Source: Tenebrio molitor (lineage: Eukaryota > Arthropoda > Insecta > Coleoptera > Tenebrionidae). Taken from it: a stretch of DNA of 64,000 nucleotides. Below, piece after piece: positions 32,601-47,600 of the stretch (positions are counted from its first letter, which is position 1; the number at the start of each line of letters is the position of its first letter). The translations under genes and the position numbers were made by a program. Location: contig NC_091047.1 of NCBI RefSeq assembly GCF_963966145.1, positions 12,772,001-12,836,000 on the forward strand, read 5' to 3'. Under the pieces are notes generated by a model. The model saw only the letters and a program-made list of their open reading frames with translations. It was not told the DNA's origin and did no database searches.

Positions 32601-35600
32601 TAAAAGTAAAGGGTGAAAAATGCTTCACATGATAAACATTTATCTTTAGGTCGGCTATTTAGCTTTCGGTATTACGAAATTTTATGTGCGCACGTAACCG
32701 TGCCAAGTTTTATCGACAATATAATTTCAGCACAGCTTTTTGTTAGTGATAATTAAGTTGATTTTCTCGTATTTCCTTCCTAAACTTCGTAAAAAAACGT
32801 TCATGTAATAAAGTTACGAAGCAACGCTGATTTTACTGACAGTAACATTGATTAATTGCCCAACAAGGTTATTAACAAGTGTAATATTCATATTAAATTT
32901 TCTATTAAAACATGAATCTCATAAAACAGCAGTTTAATAATTAAACTAAAAATCTCTAAAAATGATTGTGTAAAAATCTTCCTACTTTATTTTTGGTTCA
33001 ATAAAAAATAAATGTCCAAATAATAATAATAATATGAATTGTAACTTAAATGCTTTAGTACGTACAGTAATGTTCAAATAAATCTGGAACAACTTCTTTT
33101 TGGTGTTTTAATGTGAGTTCTTCAAGCATTTAATTAGTTAATATCGTCGACTTTCTTTAGAAACCGTGTAAGTCCCATTTTGATTATTAATTATTAATTA
33201 TTTAAATAAGTTTCATAATACAACCAGCAGACTGTTTTGATAAAATACTGTACCAAACTTTAATACACATTTTTTGCACGTTACTCCAAAAAGCTAACAT
33301 AAAAAATAAGAATTTGAAACAGTTTTCCAGATTTTTTTTCTAATTAGACATACACGGTTTCTAAAGAAAGCCAACGATATTTTATTAGAAAAAATATTTT
33401 AGCTAAAATTAACAATTCAATGGTTATCTGATTATCGTTAGGCATTTTGCTGTAAAATTGCTTTTGAAAAGTACAACCACATGTCAACTTTGACAAATAA
33501 ATGAAATCTGCAATTTGTTCTGGCAGCAAAAAAATCCATGGAAATATTGTTCAATGTTCAGCCCACACTACAGTTAGACATTTAATAATTACTTAAAAAT
33601 ATAAAATAATTAAATCTTAAAAAATTTTACTTTTGATTGTTAGTTGAACATTCTTAATTATATTTTTCTATTCCTACTAAAGATTCTACATTCATCATAC
33701 CGGGTGCTTCCACTCCAAAAATAGTGACTTTTAATTAAAGACTGAATCAAAATTGGTGTGTAGGTGTGTAATTAATTTCTCGTTATTAAATATAGCTATA
33801 AATATTTAAAAAAAACTAATTTTATTCAAAATGTATAATGTGGTAATTGTTAAGTAATAATAAGATTCATTATTCAAGGCCGTCATTAATTCATTTCTCC
33901 ACGGTTTGTATTACAAAGACTATAAATATGTAGTTATTTGTACAACTAATTATGACAGTCATACTTTTTTCATGAATTTGCAGTTTGATTAACGAAGGGC
34001 GTAGCCCGAGTTAATCAAGCAAATGAATGAACAAAAGAGAGTTTCATGACGTGTTGTAGACGATATTTTTTTGCATATTGTTGTAAGTTGAGAAATTTGC
34101 CTAAAAGGATTTATGAAAAATTAAAAAAAAAAGTAGGTATGCTCTGACAATCATCTCCAAGGAGATTGAATAAAATGATGAAAAAAGTATCACTTTCATT
34201 ACGATTTTTCGTTTAAAAAAGTGTTACTTTCATTACGAAATGCAAAAAATTAATGATAGGCGCAACATTCGTGTGCCATAATTATTTTTAAATCATTTAT
34301 AAGTAGTTATACTTTTTTAAATTAAAAACTAGTAGTAAATGAAACCTGATATAAAAATGATGAAATTTGAACATAACAAATAAAACTATCGTATTTAACT
34401 CGCATGTAATGGCTGACTCAGTCGGACGATTACAGCACTCGCCACGAGCTGTACTTCACATTTCACCATCATGAGTAAATCATAAATTAATTATAGTCTA
34501 TTCGGCATGTTCCATATTATAAATTTAATTATCATTTGCCATTTAGCGCCGATTTTCACTCAAAAAAATAAGGAAATGACTTTTTTTTAATGAAGATTAA
34601 TTAGCTCTTGAAAAATATAAACCAATACCCCTTATATTTTCTATTTATAACTAAAGTTTTACATTTTCGTCGTAGTGGTAAATCTAGTTTTGATAAAATG
34701 AAAAAATGGTAATAACTTTTTTAATGATTGTTACTAGGAAAGATATTTATTTTCAACTAATATAAATTATTGAAAGGTATGTAAAAAAACATAATTATGT
34801 AAAAATTTTTTCGTTATACAAAATAGGTTTTCAATAATTGATCCACTTAGTTCGCTGGAGCGGAGCTTATAGCAGGAGGCTTTTATAAATTCCTTCAATG
34901 GTTAACCTTACCACCTAATCTCACATACATACTCTTTTGGAAGATTAGAAGAGGTTCATAATTCATGCCCTGGTTATTTACTTAGTGTACAGGTGTACGC
35001 AATGTTACTTTAATATAGCACTTACCTCGCCCTTGTGTTTTTCATTTTATATTAAAAACTCTCTTTTTAACTAAATAATCTTATCATCTTTTAAAGTATA
35101 CTCAAAATTTATGGCTTCTCTCCATATCGCCATATCTCCAAAATATATTGCAAAAACTTCAAGATATTTAAAACACAATTGGAATACATATGTAATTAAA
35201 TTAATATTCCTCTCCAAAGTTGCAATGTACAAAGCAAAATTTATTCGGATTTTAACTTTTTTGTAAATGTCAGTTGTGACAAATAAAATTATTGGAAGTA
35301 AAGACATCGTGGATTCATAATTTCATTTTAAAACAATAGGATATTTAAAATAGCCACGTTATTAACTTTGGAAATCTATCGTGGGTTGCATTTTCAATTC
35401 CGCTGAGCTCATTATCGCTTGTGAAATACCCTACCTATATATTTACAAATTTGCTTTTCAACAAATAGGATAGATACCCTAAACTACATAGTTTTGGGTG
35501 CCGTAAAAATTAAATAAATCAAGAGTGACAAATTACTGTTGTAATTTTTTTTTATCTAATCCGTTTAGCCGAGTTACGGCTGCTCTTTGATCATGTCAGA

Positions 35601-38600
35601 CAACCTGAACACTTCCCGGAAGTCGAATGTGGAAGTTTTGATCAAATATGTGACACGACGAAGCTAGGAAATGTATTTTCTTGCTTCTGTCGACCGGATC
35701 CGTTCGCATCAAATTTAAAATATAGAGTTTTAAGAGTATCATCGGTCCAATCTTGATCCAATCTCGGGAGGAATTGGAATCCTACGAGCCACACGCTGAA
35801 TGTTTCAGATCTCTTTTGAGAACGGGGCTTTTGAATTTATATCGAATTTTAGCCGTATTTGTTGCATTCAAATACACCATTCATATATTTGTGGCTGCCA
35901 CCGACATAATTACTTTGACGATCTTTCACCATTGACGCCTTAGGCGTACACGGTTTTAACGAGACGTGTGCAAGTCCTGTTTTGCAAATTTAAACAGTCT
36001 TGATGTAAAGATGATATATGTGAATCTCCCACGATTGTTTCCATGATAAATGCCTAAAATCATACGAAAGGGGATTTTATACGTCACCGTTGAAATAATA
36101 CTCGGCCCCTAATGTCAGAGTGCTTTGTTCCGCTTTCAGTTTTATTCTAATAAATACACCAGACGGTGATTCTTCGGAGAAATTCATTTTCCGCACGTAC
36201 GCTTTTAGATATTATAATGCGACAAAGAATCAGCATTGTCCACGACCAAGTGGTACAATTTGATTATGTTTCTCTCGGTTTTGTTTTGTTTAGATCGAAT
36301 ACAACGTCGCCTCCATTAATAATTTCTTGTTTGTTCCAATTATTCGAAAATATTACTTCATCCGATGGCAATATTTTTAAAAGGTGCTCTCATATTTTCA
36401 AACAAGCACTGCTGACCGTAAACCTTTCTCAATTTTTTTACGGTCTTCATTGCTTATTCATAGAAAGCCAACCAAGATTTTGACAAAAAAAGACAAGGGA
36501 AATGTTACCTTACCTCTTATTTTAGTCATTTGGTATACGAAACAAACGAACCTGACAACATCAAAGTGATTTCACAATATTGAAAATTTCATTTATAATG
36601 GGATGTTTAATCGGTTATTACTTAAATACGATATCAAATTCGATTTTTTTTCTTTCTCTTTAATATTTTATTTGTTATTGTTAATTTGCTAGCCCGTGTA
36701 ACGGAAAAGGCTTTGGTAATAGTTATTTTTATTTATCTAACGTATGCGCAAAAGTTAGGTACAATATTTTTTGTAACGAATAACTCATAAATATTTAACA
36801 ATGTAGCATTAGTAACTTTTTTTACAATTGGGTTGGTAGCACCTTCCGCGGCGATTACTAGATTATTAAAATTTAAAGCGTCGATCGCATGTTCTACGAT
36901 CACACAACATATTGAAGAAATTCTTCCCCTTCACTTGAAAAACTACAATAATTATTTTCAGGGCCCTGTTATTACTCTTACCTTTTTGTTTTATAATAAA
37001 ATTACTTATTTATTGTGTAGATGAGACTTAATTTTACATTTGCAAATGTGACAAAACGTCCATTTCTTTAAAGTGAATTGACGTTTCCGTCTGTCTACAT
37101 CATTAAACACCAACCTTACAATGCAATTTCCCCTAGTTTTTGCTGCAAAATAAAAAACACCGCGTGCGGGAAATCGTTGTTTCCGCACTCCGAGGACAAC
37201 CGGGAACACCGATTTTGAGGCTATGATTACAAAACATAAATTTTAGGGGTAGTTATCAATTTGTTATTAACAGTGCCCACTTTACGGTATAATTAAATTG
37301 ATTTTTATAATCAAATGTATTGGTGCATTAAAATGAGAACCAAAATTTGTAATGTTTATTATTGGTTCTTTATCTAGTATTTATAATTATAAATATTTAC
37401 CAAATTTTATTAAAATATTTTAATTCCTTCTTTGATAAGCACCATAGGTGATCCCACATGGTCGCCTCTTTTATATTTTTTCCACTCTGAAATTCACCAA
37501 GTCAAGTGTGCAGAGTACAAAGAATCTTCTACTCATATCAGTTGAACCTAAGGGTCATTTCTATATCTAAATGGTGGAGCTGCTCTTGTGAGCTCTGCGA
37601 GGTACCCTGCCTCGGTCCTCATCTAAAAGCTGAGAGCTTTTCTAACAAAAAAAATTAACTATATACATAGTGATGATTAAAAGATTAAAAATTTTGAGAA
37701 ATAAATAAGAAAATAGAACATTAAACAACGTGACCACTACGCACAAGTTTCGAATAATTATTTGTTGATTTATAAATTAGGTGTCTAATATATTTTATTC
37801 CGACATGAATTTTGAATATACAGTGTAATTACACGATTACAAAACAAAACAGAATCGAATTTAACTGAACATTTTCGTCATTTGTTGGTTTCTCATATGA
37901 TGCAATTTTGATGGTTTATTTATTTCATATGAAGATATTCAATAATACACAATTATGCTAATGAACACTGTTCCAGTGATGGAATTTGTTAAAATAATAC
38001 TGACCACGTGTCGGTTGCAACGTTTTTCTCTAAGGAGGTCGACAAATTTTAGTTTAAATGATTAAGAAACTCCTTGTGCAGATTCATACGTCGCCAAAAT
38101 AATTCGCTTGAAGAATTTTAAAATTACAATTCCTACAGCAATTTTCATTATTGATCTACGTATATTAAATAAATATGTACTAGTTTTTTAAATATTTTGT
38201 ATTTTAAACTAAAACAATAAAATATTAATTCCCAACATGCAAATTAAATTACATATATGGATTAAATTGATTCGTGTTTGTAACACGCTTCCTCCCACTA
38301 TAAATTCCAAATTCACTGTTGTGAATAAACGATTATGATTAATATTGAATGTGGAATTGTGAGGCTATATTGTGTCGAACTATGTCGAGCCGTTGAAGCT
38401 GTCAAATCAGATGTCAACTGTCAAACGTAAAATTATTAAATTTCAGCCTCAATTGTGAGTTCGACTTCTTAGTTGTTTTTCATTGTGATTTTCTATATTC
38501 TAATTAATTTTCATGTTACAAGAATCTTTCCTAAAAACCTGTCATTAATGGACTTACATAACCTCTGTTTTTCTATTTGGTGCCACAATATATACAGAGC

Positions 38601-41600
38601 GGCCAAAATCAAATATATTCTAATTCCACAGGACTCTTAATATACGTTCTTTTAAAGACACTTTGTATAAGTATGTAACTATTGCTCGGCTTCAAATATT
38701 TTCATATCTGTCTTTTCCTTCACAAACTTTTATTGTAATAAAATCATGACTGAAGCGACTGACATATCACAAACTTCAAACTTAAAAAAATAGAAATCAA
38801 TACTGCTGAATTACTTCTGTGCCGAACCAGTGAGCAATTTCGAAAATAAAAGTACAGATATGAAAGTTTCAGAATACGAAATGTTGGTGAATGTTTACGA
38901 ATTTCTTTATTTACTACTTCTTCCTGTTTGAAGCGTGCGTATACTTAATTTGCTCCAGACTGCACTTACTTTCTTATAAATCCCATTTTAGTAGTACATA
39001 TTTCTAATGGAATAACACGAGTTCGTTTCCGTGAAGTGGGGTAATGCAGCAAATCTGCATCGCGTGTCAATTTATACGAAACCGAAAAAATTAAGCACGA
39101 CAAAATAGATTTATTTTTAATAATTTCACTAATGAAAACTAGACGGGCATCCTGATGACAATCTTTTAACAAACTGCCAAAGCTTGTAAATAATATCTGA
39201 CATATCTCATTTATTAAAAAGGGGCAACCTTTTCCATTTACTTTTTACTTGTACGGTGGCTCCTGTCAGCTTTGAAAGAAGCAGGAGAGCAGGGAATGCG
39301 TGCGACACGCAAGTTGTGGCTAACCACTTGCTCGCACCAGCCTAAAAGTTTTTGAAATTGCTGTGGTTGAGTAGATTTATGGTGGAATTTTCGAGTTTAT
39401 AATTTACATTAATAATCTCAAATGACATTAAACCCTAATATTACTTTAACGCTAACCTGTACGCTTAAAAAGGATAATGTTTTTTAATTAAGCGGAAATT
39501 GTTATTGCAGATATTGTCCCAGATAAATATTAACGACAACTGCCTATAGCCGGAAAGCATTTAAGTACTTTGACATATCGCAGTATCAAATACGAATAAT
39601 TTGCAGGTAAATTCAGGCAGTTTACAATTCTACATGCATATGTACAGAGTGATCAACAAGAAAACATCAAGAGAGCTACCTCATGTTTTGTTTTATCAAA
39701 ACGTCTCCCTTATCTTAGTCGTACACATATTTATACTTCCTATACACAGTCGTTTTATTGGTTGCCTACATTTCGATAAATCTATTGTATCACGACGAGT
39801 GGAGAAAGGTGGGATTCAAAATCAGTTTATAACCAAAAGAAAACTTGATATTTTCGCATAAACTATATATGTATGTAATTTTTTTATCTTATTATAAGTA
39901 ATAACAATTAGCACTTCATATTTCAAATAATGAAAACTATGTGTAAAATTGTAAATTATTTTACAAGTTGAAAAATGAAATGAGTTTACAAGTAATGCGT
40001 TGTTTTTACTATAATGTTAATTAAGTCAGATTAATAATTTGTTTTAAATTTTCTATTCTCTTTAGAAACTACAAGAAAGTAAGAATAATACTCTCAATAC
40101 CTGTGTGGATTTCTGTTGAGTAGCACTAATGCATTAGCTATAACAGCCGTATCAAAACGCAGCAAAACTTTTTTACTTTGCAACATGCCGAATGATGTAT
40201 GTGGAGATCTTTTTTGACTAATTGTGTGATAAGACGACTTTCCTAGAGATCGCGTCACATAATTTATTTTCAATATGAAATAAAATTTCCATATAGAAAA
40301 GTCATACATGTTGAATCCGGTTTATACGAAACTTTCCACATATGTGCCACAGTCCCATAAAGAAACTTTTACAGTCAATTTATATTTCATAAGAATTCAA
40401 AATTCAAACCAGGTTCCCTTATAAAAAATGAACCGGTCTGTTTGTAAGAAATGTATCAAGGTACTTTGAACGACGAGGGTGCTTTAATGCCGTCTTTACA
40501 TTAAAACCACTTGCCTGTAAAATAACACAAATATGAATAAGAAACAGAATTGAAACCGCCATTCGTTTTCTTTGTTGCAGAAAACGTCGAGAATGCTATG
40601 TTTCGCCACAGAAGAAGCTACGAGCTCCGCCGCAAAGGAAAAGAAAGTGTTGGAGATAGCAATTCGGTCAAAAGTATGTCAAATGGGAGTAAGCCGGGGG
40701 TTTTTGCTACGGAAAATTGCACAGTGGTCGTCGCACAAATCGGCGGAACGGCTACGCTCCCTTGTGTCGTCAGAAAGTTCAATAACGGAGTCGTAAGTAG
40801 CCTGTTCATGTAATTGCACAGGTAGATAATGACATTTTATTCTAAAAATTATTTCCATTTGCACTAATAATGTTTCTTTTTCAAGCTGTTTATTACTTTT
40901 TCTTTTTTACAAAAATGGGTTCAAGTCTGTTAGCTTATCATTAGACATTCTCTATTTATATTTATATTAAACTCTACGAAACCTACTCTAACTTTAACTT
41001 ATTGCTATTATGTACTTATTTACATAAAGATTATAAATTGATACTTACTTGTTAATACCATTTCCGAGTTGCAAATGTACTTGTATTTGCAAATGGCTGT
41101 TGAGCTCACTTCGCGCGGATACATTTCACTAAACACTAAAGTTAATAAACAGTTTATTTTTATAGATTCGCTTCATTATATTTTTCTAACAACATCTTTT
41201 GATAATCTCCAACGCGAAAAGAAATACCGCGAATTGCTCCTACTTGCGAGCTCGCAGTTGGCTAACTTTCTTAAACTTGTATTCCTTGTATGTACTGGTA
41301 ACGTTTCGATACAACTTTTATAAGACAGTTATTTACGCAACATGTAGATGGCACTACCTTTTTACAAGTGGGAAGTTTGCATGCACGAACGCGACGTAAA
41401 AAGTGCTTTACATTCAAGTTGCACATAATTTTTTGAGCATTGTTGTGTCTACAAAATAAAATTATTACGAAAAAATTAATTCATAGAACTTGATAATTTT
41501 GATTAGGTAGCAATAATTTACCACTGTCATTACGTAACTCAGGTAGCCAGCTAAAGGTCAGAATCTGTCACTAGGTTAAATTCTGCACATTTAACCTTTT

Positions 41601-44600
41601 GCAATTATTCCCGTAAAACGAGTGAATACCGTGATTTAAATGCAAGTGTAATCAAGTGTGAAATAAAGCTCCCAAGCTTTAAAACAAAGTACATATATAT
41701 TTTATTTCACGTCGTGAAACACTGACTACTTTAGATTAAATTATAGATTAAAAAGCAACTAGGAGTACTTTTTTAACATGAGAGGAAAAGGTTTTTTTTG
41801 CAGTTACGTAGTAAAGGTAGAGTACTCTAGCAGGATACAATTTATTTTGTAAACTTTAAAATAATATTACTCCTTAAGAAGATTACATTATATGATATTA
41901 CGTTTTTTTTCTCAATGCGTTTACAACTCAGATTCGATAATATTCACCTCTTTAAATTCTTGCAGAAATAAAAAATTTTACCTGCCGCATGAAAATGCTT
42001 GAAAATTTATAATTACAATTAACTTCAACTCACCTTTTCCATTTTTATCCGCAAAGCTTTTAACTCTGTAATTAGCACCTCTTATTAAAATTCTTACCAC
42101 ATCGATTTTGGCTCCTCACCCGTTTTTAATTTGAACACTTTAATTTTTCAACATTACTGTGATGAATTAGACGGAAAACATATTATTGGACACTTAAATT
42201 ATGTTACAGTACATACATACCCAGCTATCTGACAAAGGAACTCAAAGTAATGAAAATATCTTGTTATTGTCTTCTCTAAAGCCGTGTAAAATACCGGGAC
42301 ATTTTTTTAACTCTGAACATAGTCCATACTTATTCCCTGTTCAATTTTAAAAAACACAGATCAATGCATTGTGAGTTGCTATGCAACCAATTATACCGAA
42401 CACCAGAGATATTGAAATAATGTTAAAAATTGTTCCGATTGATGGAATTGGTCTATAATGTGTTGCATTGGAAATGTCACGCACATTTCTAATGCTCTGA
42501 TTGGCATAGAATAACTGCATTATGTATATTTCTTCTTCAAACAACTTGACCATTTTGTTAATCTGTGAAGTACTTATTTTCGTTACCTTGGTTACGTGAT
42601 TACATACATGCATTGACCTGTGTTTTTTAAAACTGAACATAGGGAATAAGTATGGGCTATGTTCAATGTTAAAAAAATGTCCCGGTATAAATATTTTTAA
42701 ATGGGTGAAGTGTTTTTTTCGGATAATAATATTTTGATTGATACATTCATAAAATGAATTTAGATCTTGATGAAAAATTACTTAAAATAGTTCGTGAAAT
42801 AAAATTATAAATAAATCAAAAGAATTGAAAAGCCTGTATGTGGAAAATAAATGAGCAAATTACTTTAGTTGTTTCTTTCTCTTAAACTTTGTATCATATC
42901 AATGAAGAATAAGTTGCCTAATGTATACAATTTTTAAAAATATTGTTACTACGAAATACATACCGATTAATTTTTTAGTAAATGCAATAATTTTGGGAGA
43001 CTACTTCATTCGCGATTTTCAAGGATTTTGTTACGAATGCATGATTTAATGCGTTCGACAGGGCTTTGAAGAATGCATACGGGAATAATGAAAAACTCCA
43101 TTAAGCTCCGACCAAAGTGATACGAACATGTCTCTTGTGTAAATATCTCTTTTATTTGGAAACTTTGACCCATTCTCTGTATCACCCAACCGAATCGACT
43201 CACAAATGTAAAGGATACTTTGAAGATTAAATTAAAAAATACAAAGCGTCACTGGCAAATCAGAAACAACGTTTTTGTACACACCTATGTGTTTTATTTA
43301 TTTTCTTTGTTTACTGAATACGACAAAATAATTTCTAATGTGACAATTTTGAATTTTTATTCGATAACGAACAGCATGCAATATCACGTGAAGTGCAAAG
43401 TTTATTACTTTAACATTAATAGCTTTTTAAAATGTATCAGAAAAATTGCTTACAAGTAAAATGCACTTTATAAACAGCGATTAGAACAAAAAGAAATAAT
43501 GTTGTGAAAATTATGTAAATTTCTAAAGTTATTCAAAAGTTTAAGTTACTTATAGTTAAAATGGAAATATTGGTAATTTTGCGCATTTTCTATACAAATA
43601 AAACCATAGATTATTTTAAGTTAAATGGTTATACCGTATGTTTCACAAAATGTATGACCAAAAGGGCGGTGAAAAACAAAAACATCAAAACGTGTAACGT
43701 GGCTTTACACTTAACCATAGATTAAGATTCACACATCAGTTAAATACGTATTGCTAACTGTGACTCATTCATTTAGGAATCATTCTCAAACCAAAACCAT
43801 TTTGATCCTTGTTTATTTATCGTAATAATGGCGGCTACTAACTATTCAGAAATCTCCCGTGACATACGCTGTCATTTGCAATTTTATATGTAAATGTTTT
43901 TGTTTATTTCATAAGTACTAACCACCTACGATTTTAATTGGCTGTAAATAGGATCTAATCATCCTATGACCGACCGAAATTTCAAAAGATTACCATTAAT
44001 TATATCATTTTGAGAAACTCGAAATGTCAAAAATGCTGGGAGTTCTTTGAATGGCAATTACATTATTCGAGCCAAGCCATAGAAATTAAAAAGGCAAGCC
44101 AAATTTTATCAACGTCTATAAATTAGAAAACGTTTCATTTGTTTCACACAACATTCACCAAAAGTCTAATTTTTCGTTGTAATTAAATACCTTTTCCTTT
44201 TTGTTTGATTTGGTTCAATTTTAACCACAAATTTTTAAATTTTAGCTTTAGCTTTATTGGCCTTTTGATGTTATCGATTGTTCGCGTATGCTCCACCATT
44301 AAATGCCATGAATTTTTTATAAAGCGCGATTTCACAGTCCCCGACAAAACTTTAAATTTCTGTTCCTCATTGTGTTGTCATGTAGTTTTTTGTGAACAGA
44401 GGCATTGTCATGTTCGTAGATGCTATCGATGTTTTTCAATAAGGTCGCCTTAGTATCATTTATTTTATTATTTGAATCCTGAAAATGAATTTTAAAAAAT
44501 TAAACACAACAAAATGTACTCACCTTGTTTTCTACGTTTTTTTTTTTTAATTTTTACGCAGTGTAAATGGACTTTTTGTGTCAATATCACGTTTATTAAC

Positions 44601-47600
44601 AGTGGCGTATCAGCCTGTAAGTAATTAAATCTGCTTTGTAAATTAAACAATTGTTCTATTATATACAATAAATAAAAATCCAAAATGTAACAAACTGAAA
44701 ACTTGCTATTTAACAAATAGGAACAGTTGTAGATTAAAAAAAAAGAGACACGTCAAAAAAAAATTTTAGCAAGCATTTAAATTAAACAAAGAAATTTCGT
44801 CCTTACTGTTTTATCCTAAATCTAAAACATACTTTTAGAAAGTAGCACAAATACCATAATTAAGTGCTTTAACAGTTAAGACGCCTAATGACATGCATTC
44901 AGGGTTACCAAGGTATTAGTAATACTTGTAAACAGCTTTACATATTATTATCTAATTTGACAAGCAATACTAAGTTAATTTGTTTTCCATTTTAATTTAA
45001 CTTAAATTTCTGAAGTAAATTGTTCAGTAAATTATTCTATCCAAACGACAAACGTAAGATTATCCTTTCAGTCAAAACAAATCCTAAAAAGATTCTTAAA
45101 GAGCTCGGACCTTGTGTGATGTAAAGCTCCTATTTTCAAGTGTTGGAAATGTAAGCGTATGTCAGTTAAACAGTGTTGTATTGCTATGATATAACCTCTC
45201 TTCACATGCGTAATTTAAAAGTTTTAAATTATATACATATTTTACAATTTTTTTTATGTATTATTAACATTACAAGCATCAGTTAAAGAGATTGCAAATA
45301 AAATATTGGTCGACCTAAATTTGCTTTGTACGTTACTTTCGAAATGTTTTTAAGGACGAATAAACATTATTCTCCTCAAAATCTGGTAAGCAAATTTTAG
45401 AGTACGAATTTTTAAAGAAATAATGGAAAGGATAAAATTTGCATTTATTGTTTGTAAACATTGGATATCTCTTGGCAATAGAATATTTATTAACTTAGCC
45501 GGTTGTACCTTAAATTTCAGGCAAACAAACAAAAATGAGATTTTACCTCCTGGGGCGTCATTATTAGCTTTTCATAAGTAGTACACTCGTTCCCTTATGA
45601 TTTGGCTAGTTAGAAGCACCAGTAATGTGTAAGCACACGACTGTAATTGAAAATTGGCGTCTATGCGAAGTTAATTGAATTTTTTATCTCGAGGTCTCAT
45701 GGATTCGCAAACAGGATTATCACCTCCTGACAGTCGGTCCAACGACGTACAATACAGACGACCGCTTCTTGGTGGAGCATGTTCGACATCTTCAAAATTG
45801 GGGCCTCCTTATCAAGCACGTTCAGCCCTCCGATGCAGGTTTCTATGAGTGCCAAATGTCGACTCATCCACCAACAAGTATTCTTATCGAACTTAAGGTC
45901 ACCAGTAAGTATCACCCACATTTTCCACGTCCAATTTTCCTACGGTCGCATTTTTAGCTCATTTTCTTTTAGCTGAAAATAAAAGCAATCTAATTGTCTC
46001 ATTTTTGTGTTCGTAGTAATGAAATACACCTGAAATCTGGACGCTTTCTAAAATTGCTATATTAACTAAGTTTGTTATTCTTCCCTAGAATAAACTATGT
46101 ACTTACCTAGTTCTTATGATTCACAACCAAAAAGTCAACATGTAGGTACTAATTCTAAAACTAGAGGTAAAATTTGGATATAATGATTAAAAGAAAATTT
46201 GAAAGCAGATCAATAATATTGTTTACAAAAGTTCAAAATAACATTTTGACCTGTATTGTTGAAATTAAAAAAACACACAGAGGCAATTATTCCGACTGAA
46301 TATAAAGCAATTTATTGCTAAATGTAAATTTGCTACGAATTATTAAAAATTAATTTTTGTGTGTACACGTGAAACAACGATAGGTAATTCAGCGGAAAAA
46401 ACGTTAATAATTATGGTTTTGAGCTTCTGTGAACGATTAATGAAAAACGAAGAGTAAGCGTTCTTTATGAGTAATTTTTTTTCAAAATGGGAGACAATTA
46501 AATCCGAGAAAATAAAATAAACAAATGTGAAACACTATAAGAAATGTAAAATAATGTAATACACGGTACAGTGAAGATATGAATAAAAGTTTAAAAAAAT
46601 ATTAACATTATTACAAAACATTAGGGACGGGTACATCTTTCATTCCCCCGAAGGGGGGCGGGCTGCTGAGGCTTTCCAGAGCCTGTTCAGTCACACTGAC
46701 GGGAAGATTCGGATGGGTACGGTAAGAATGGGTGCGGAAGGAAGGTGGTAGGTACTTAGAGGTTGATACTGATCCATCATTCGCCTTATCTGTGATATGA
46801 GATATACCACGATGGTGTGGGGAAACCTCTGAAAAAAACCCACACCTGGTCAGGCGACGGAACCGGGGTTAGAACCCGGGACCTCCGGAATGCAAAGTGG
46901 TGCGCTAGGCGCTTGGCCACAGTACTCGGTCATTTTGCTAAAATCTATTAGATTTTTTATGTACCAAATAAAAAGAATTAGGGTATATGTAGTTGTAACC
47001 AAGTTATCATTGATTAAAAAGCAAAAGTCATTCTGGAATAAATTTTTAAATTGCAAGTAGATGTACATATATTAATAGAATTGTCAAATAGAAAAATCAA
47101 TGGTTCTTTATCCCAACTCATTCTTGGTTTCAACGATATTAAGAAAAATTAATAAATTCAAAGAATTTAAAGCCCAAAAAAAAACCACATTGTGGAACGA
47201 TATCTTATATCATGAAAACAAACATACATAATTAATAACGCGTTCACGAAACAAAATTGTCAAAAACATGAAAGTAAATTTCTACTTGACATAAATATAT
47301 ATTGTACAATACCAGTCAGAGATTTCAAAATCTTCTAGGCAAGTTTCGAAATTTGAAATAAAAGTTTAAAAGTCAATGTCATACATTTTAAACATAAGAA
47401 ATAAGTCAAAAGATTTTGTCCGGCGATAAAAGGATCGCAGTGACGGTTTTTATCGTAGATTTTCCACCCAAATATTTTCAACGTTTCTGCTTGTAGCAAA
47501 TCTATCTTTTAAGGTCTAAATTCCAAGTTGACGCTCCACGATATGTGGTTAACCGAGGACATCCAGATCCACAGCGACGTTCATAAACCGCTTCTTGAGA

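Larger units (their letters stand above)
29643..40580 (+). other. Intron 1 of the Dpr-family gene (10.9 kb)
   Basis: A long first intron between signal-peptide and Ig1 exons. It holds two copies of one dispersed repeat in opposite orientation (30.70 and 38.35 kb), a TA-flanked MITE (31.91 kb), an inverted repeat (33.14 kb), a small GC-core hairpin (33.98 kb) and a MITE end fragment (39.64 kb). Non-repeat patches of higher complexity at about 29.76-30.0, 35.56-36.5 and 37.05-37.25 kb are not coding as far as I can read and are candidate regulatory DNA. Confidence 0.8.
40793..45693 (+). other. Intron 2 of the Dpr-family gene (4.9 kb)
   Basis: AT-rich phase-0 intron splitting Ig1. Its only strong internal structure is the long-arm foldback element at 42.29-42.69 kb. 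I see no alternative Ig exon in it. Confidence 0.85.

Noticed and set aside
34190..34250. Short direct repeat suggesting a tandem array
   Set aside because: Only two imperfect units of about 30 bases; not a satellite or CRISPR.
36166..36569. 105-codon open frame in intron 1
   Set aside because: No recognisable motif, starts at a non-ATG codon in its longest form, and no splice signals in register.
40618..40864. Open frames on the minus strand and other + frame over exon 2
   Set aside because: They overlap the well-supported Ig1 exon; no family similarity or splice context.
42347..42640. 97-codon minus-strand open frame
   Set aside because: Lies within the foldback MITE in intron 2 and spans both arms; not a gene.
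46850..46925. tRNA-like A and B boxes on the minus strand
   Set aside because: They belong to the head of a SINE present twice; no cloverleaf with matching acceptor stem could be made, so not called a tRNA gene.
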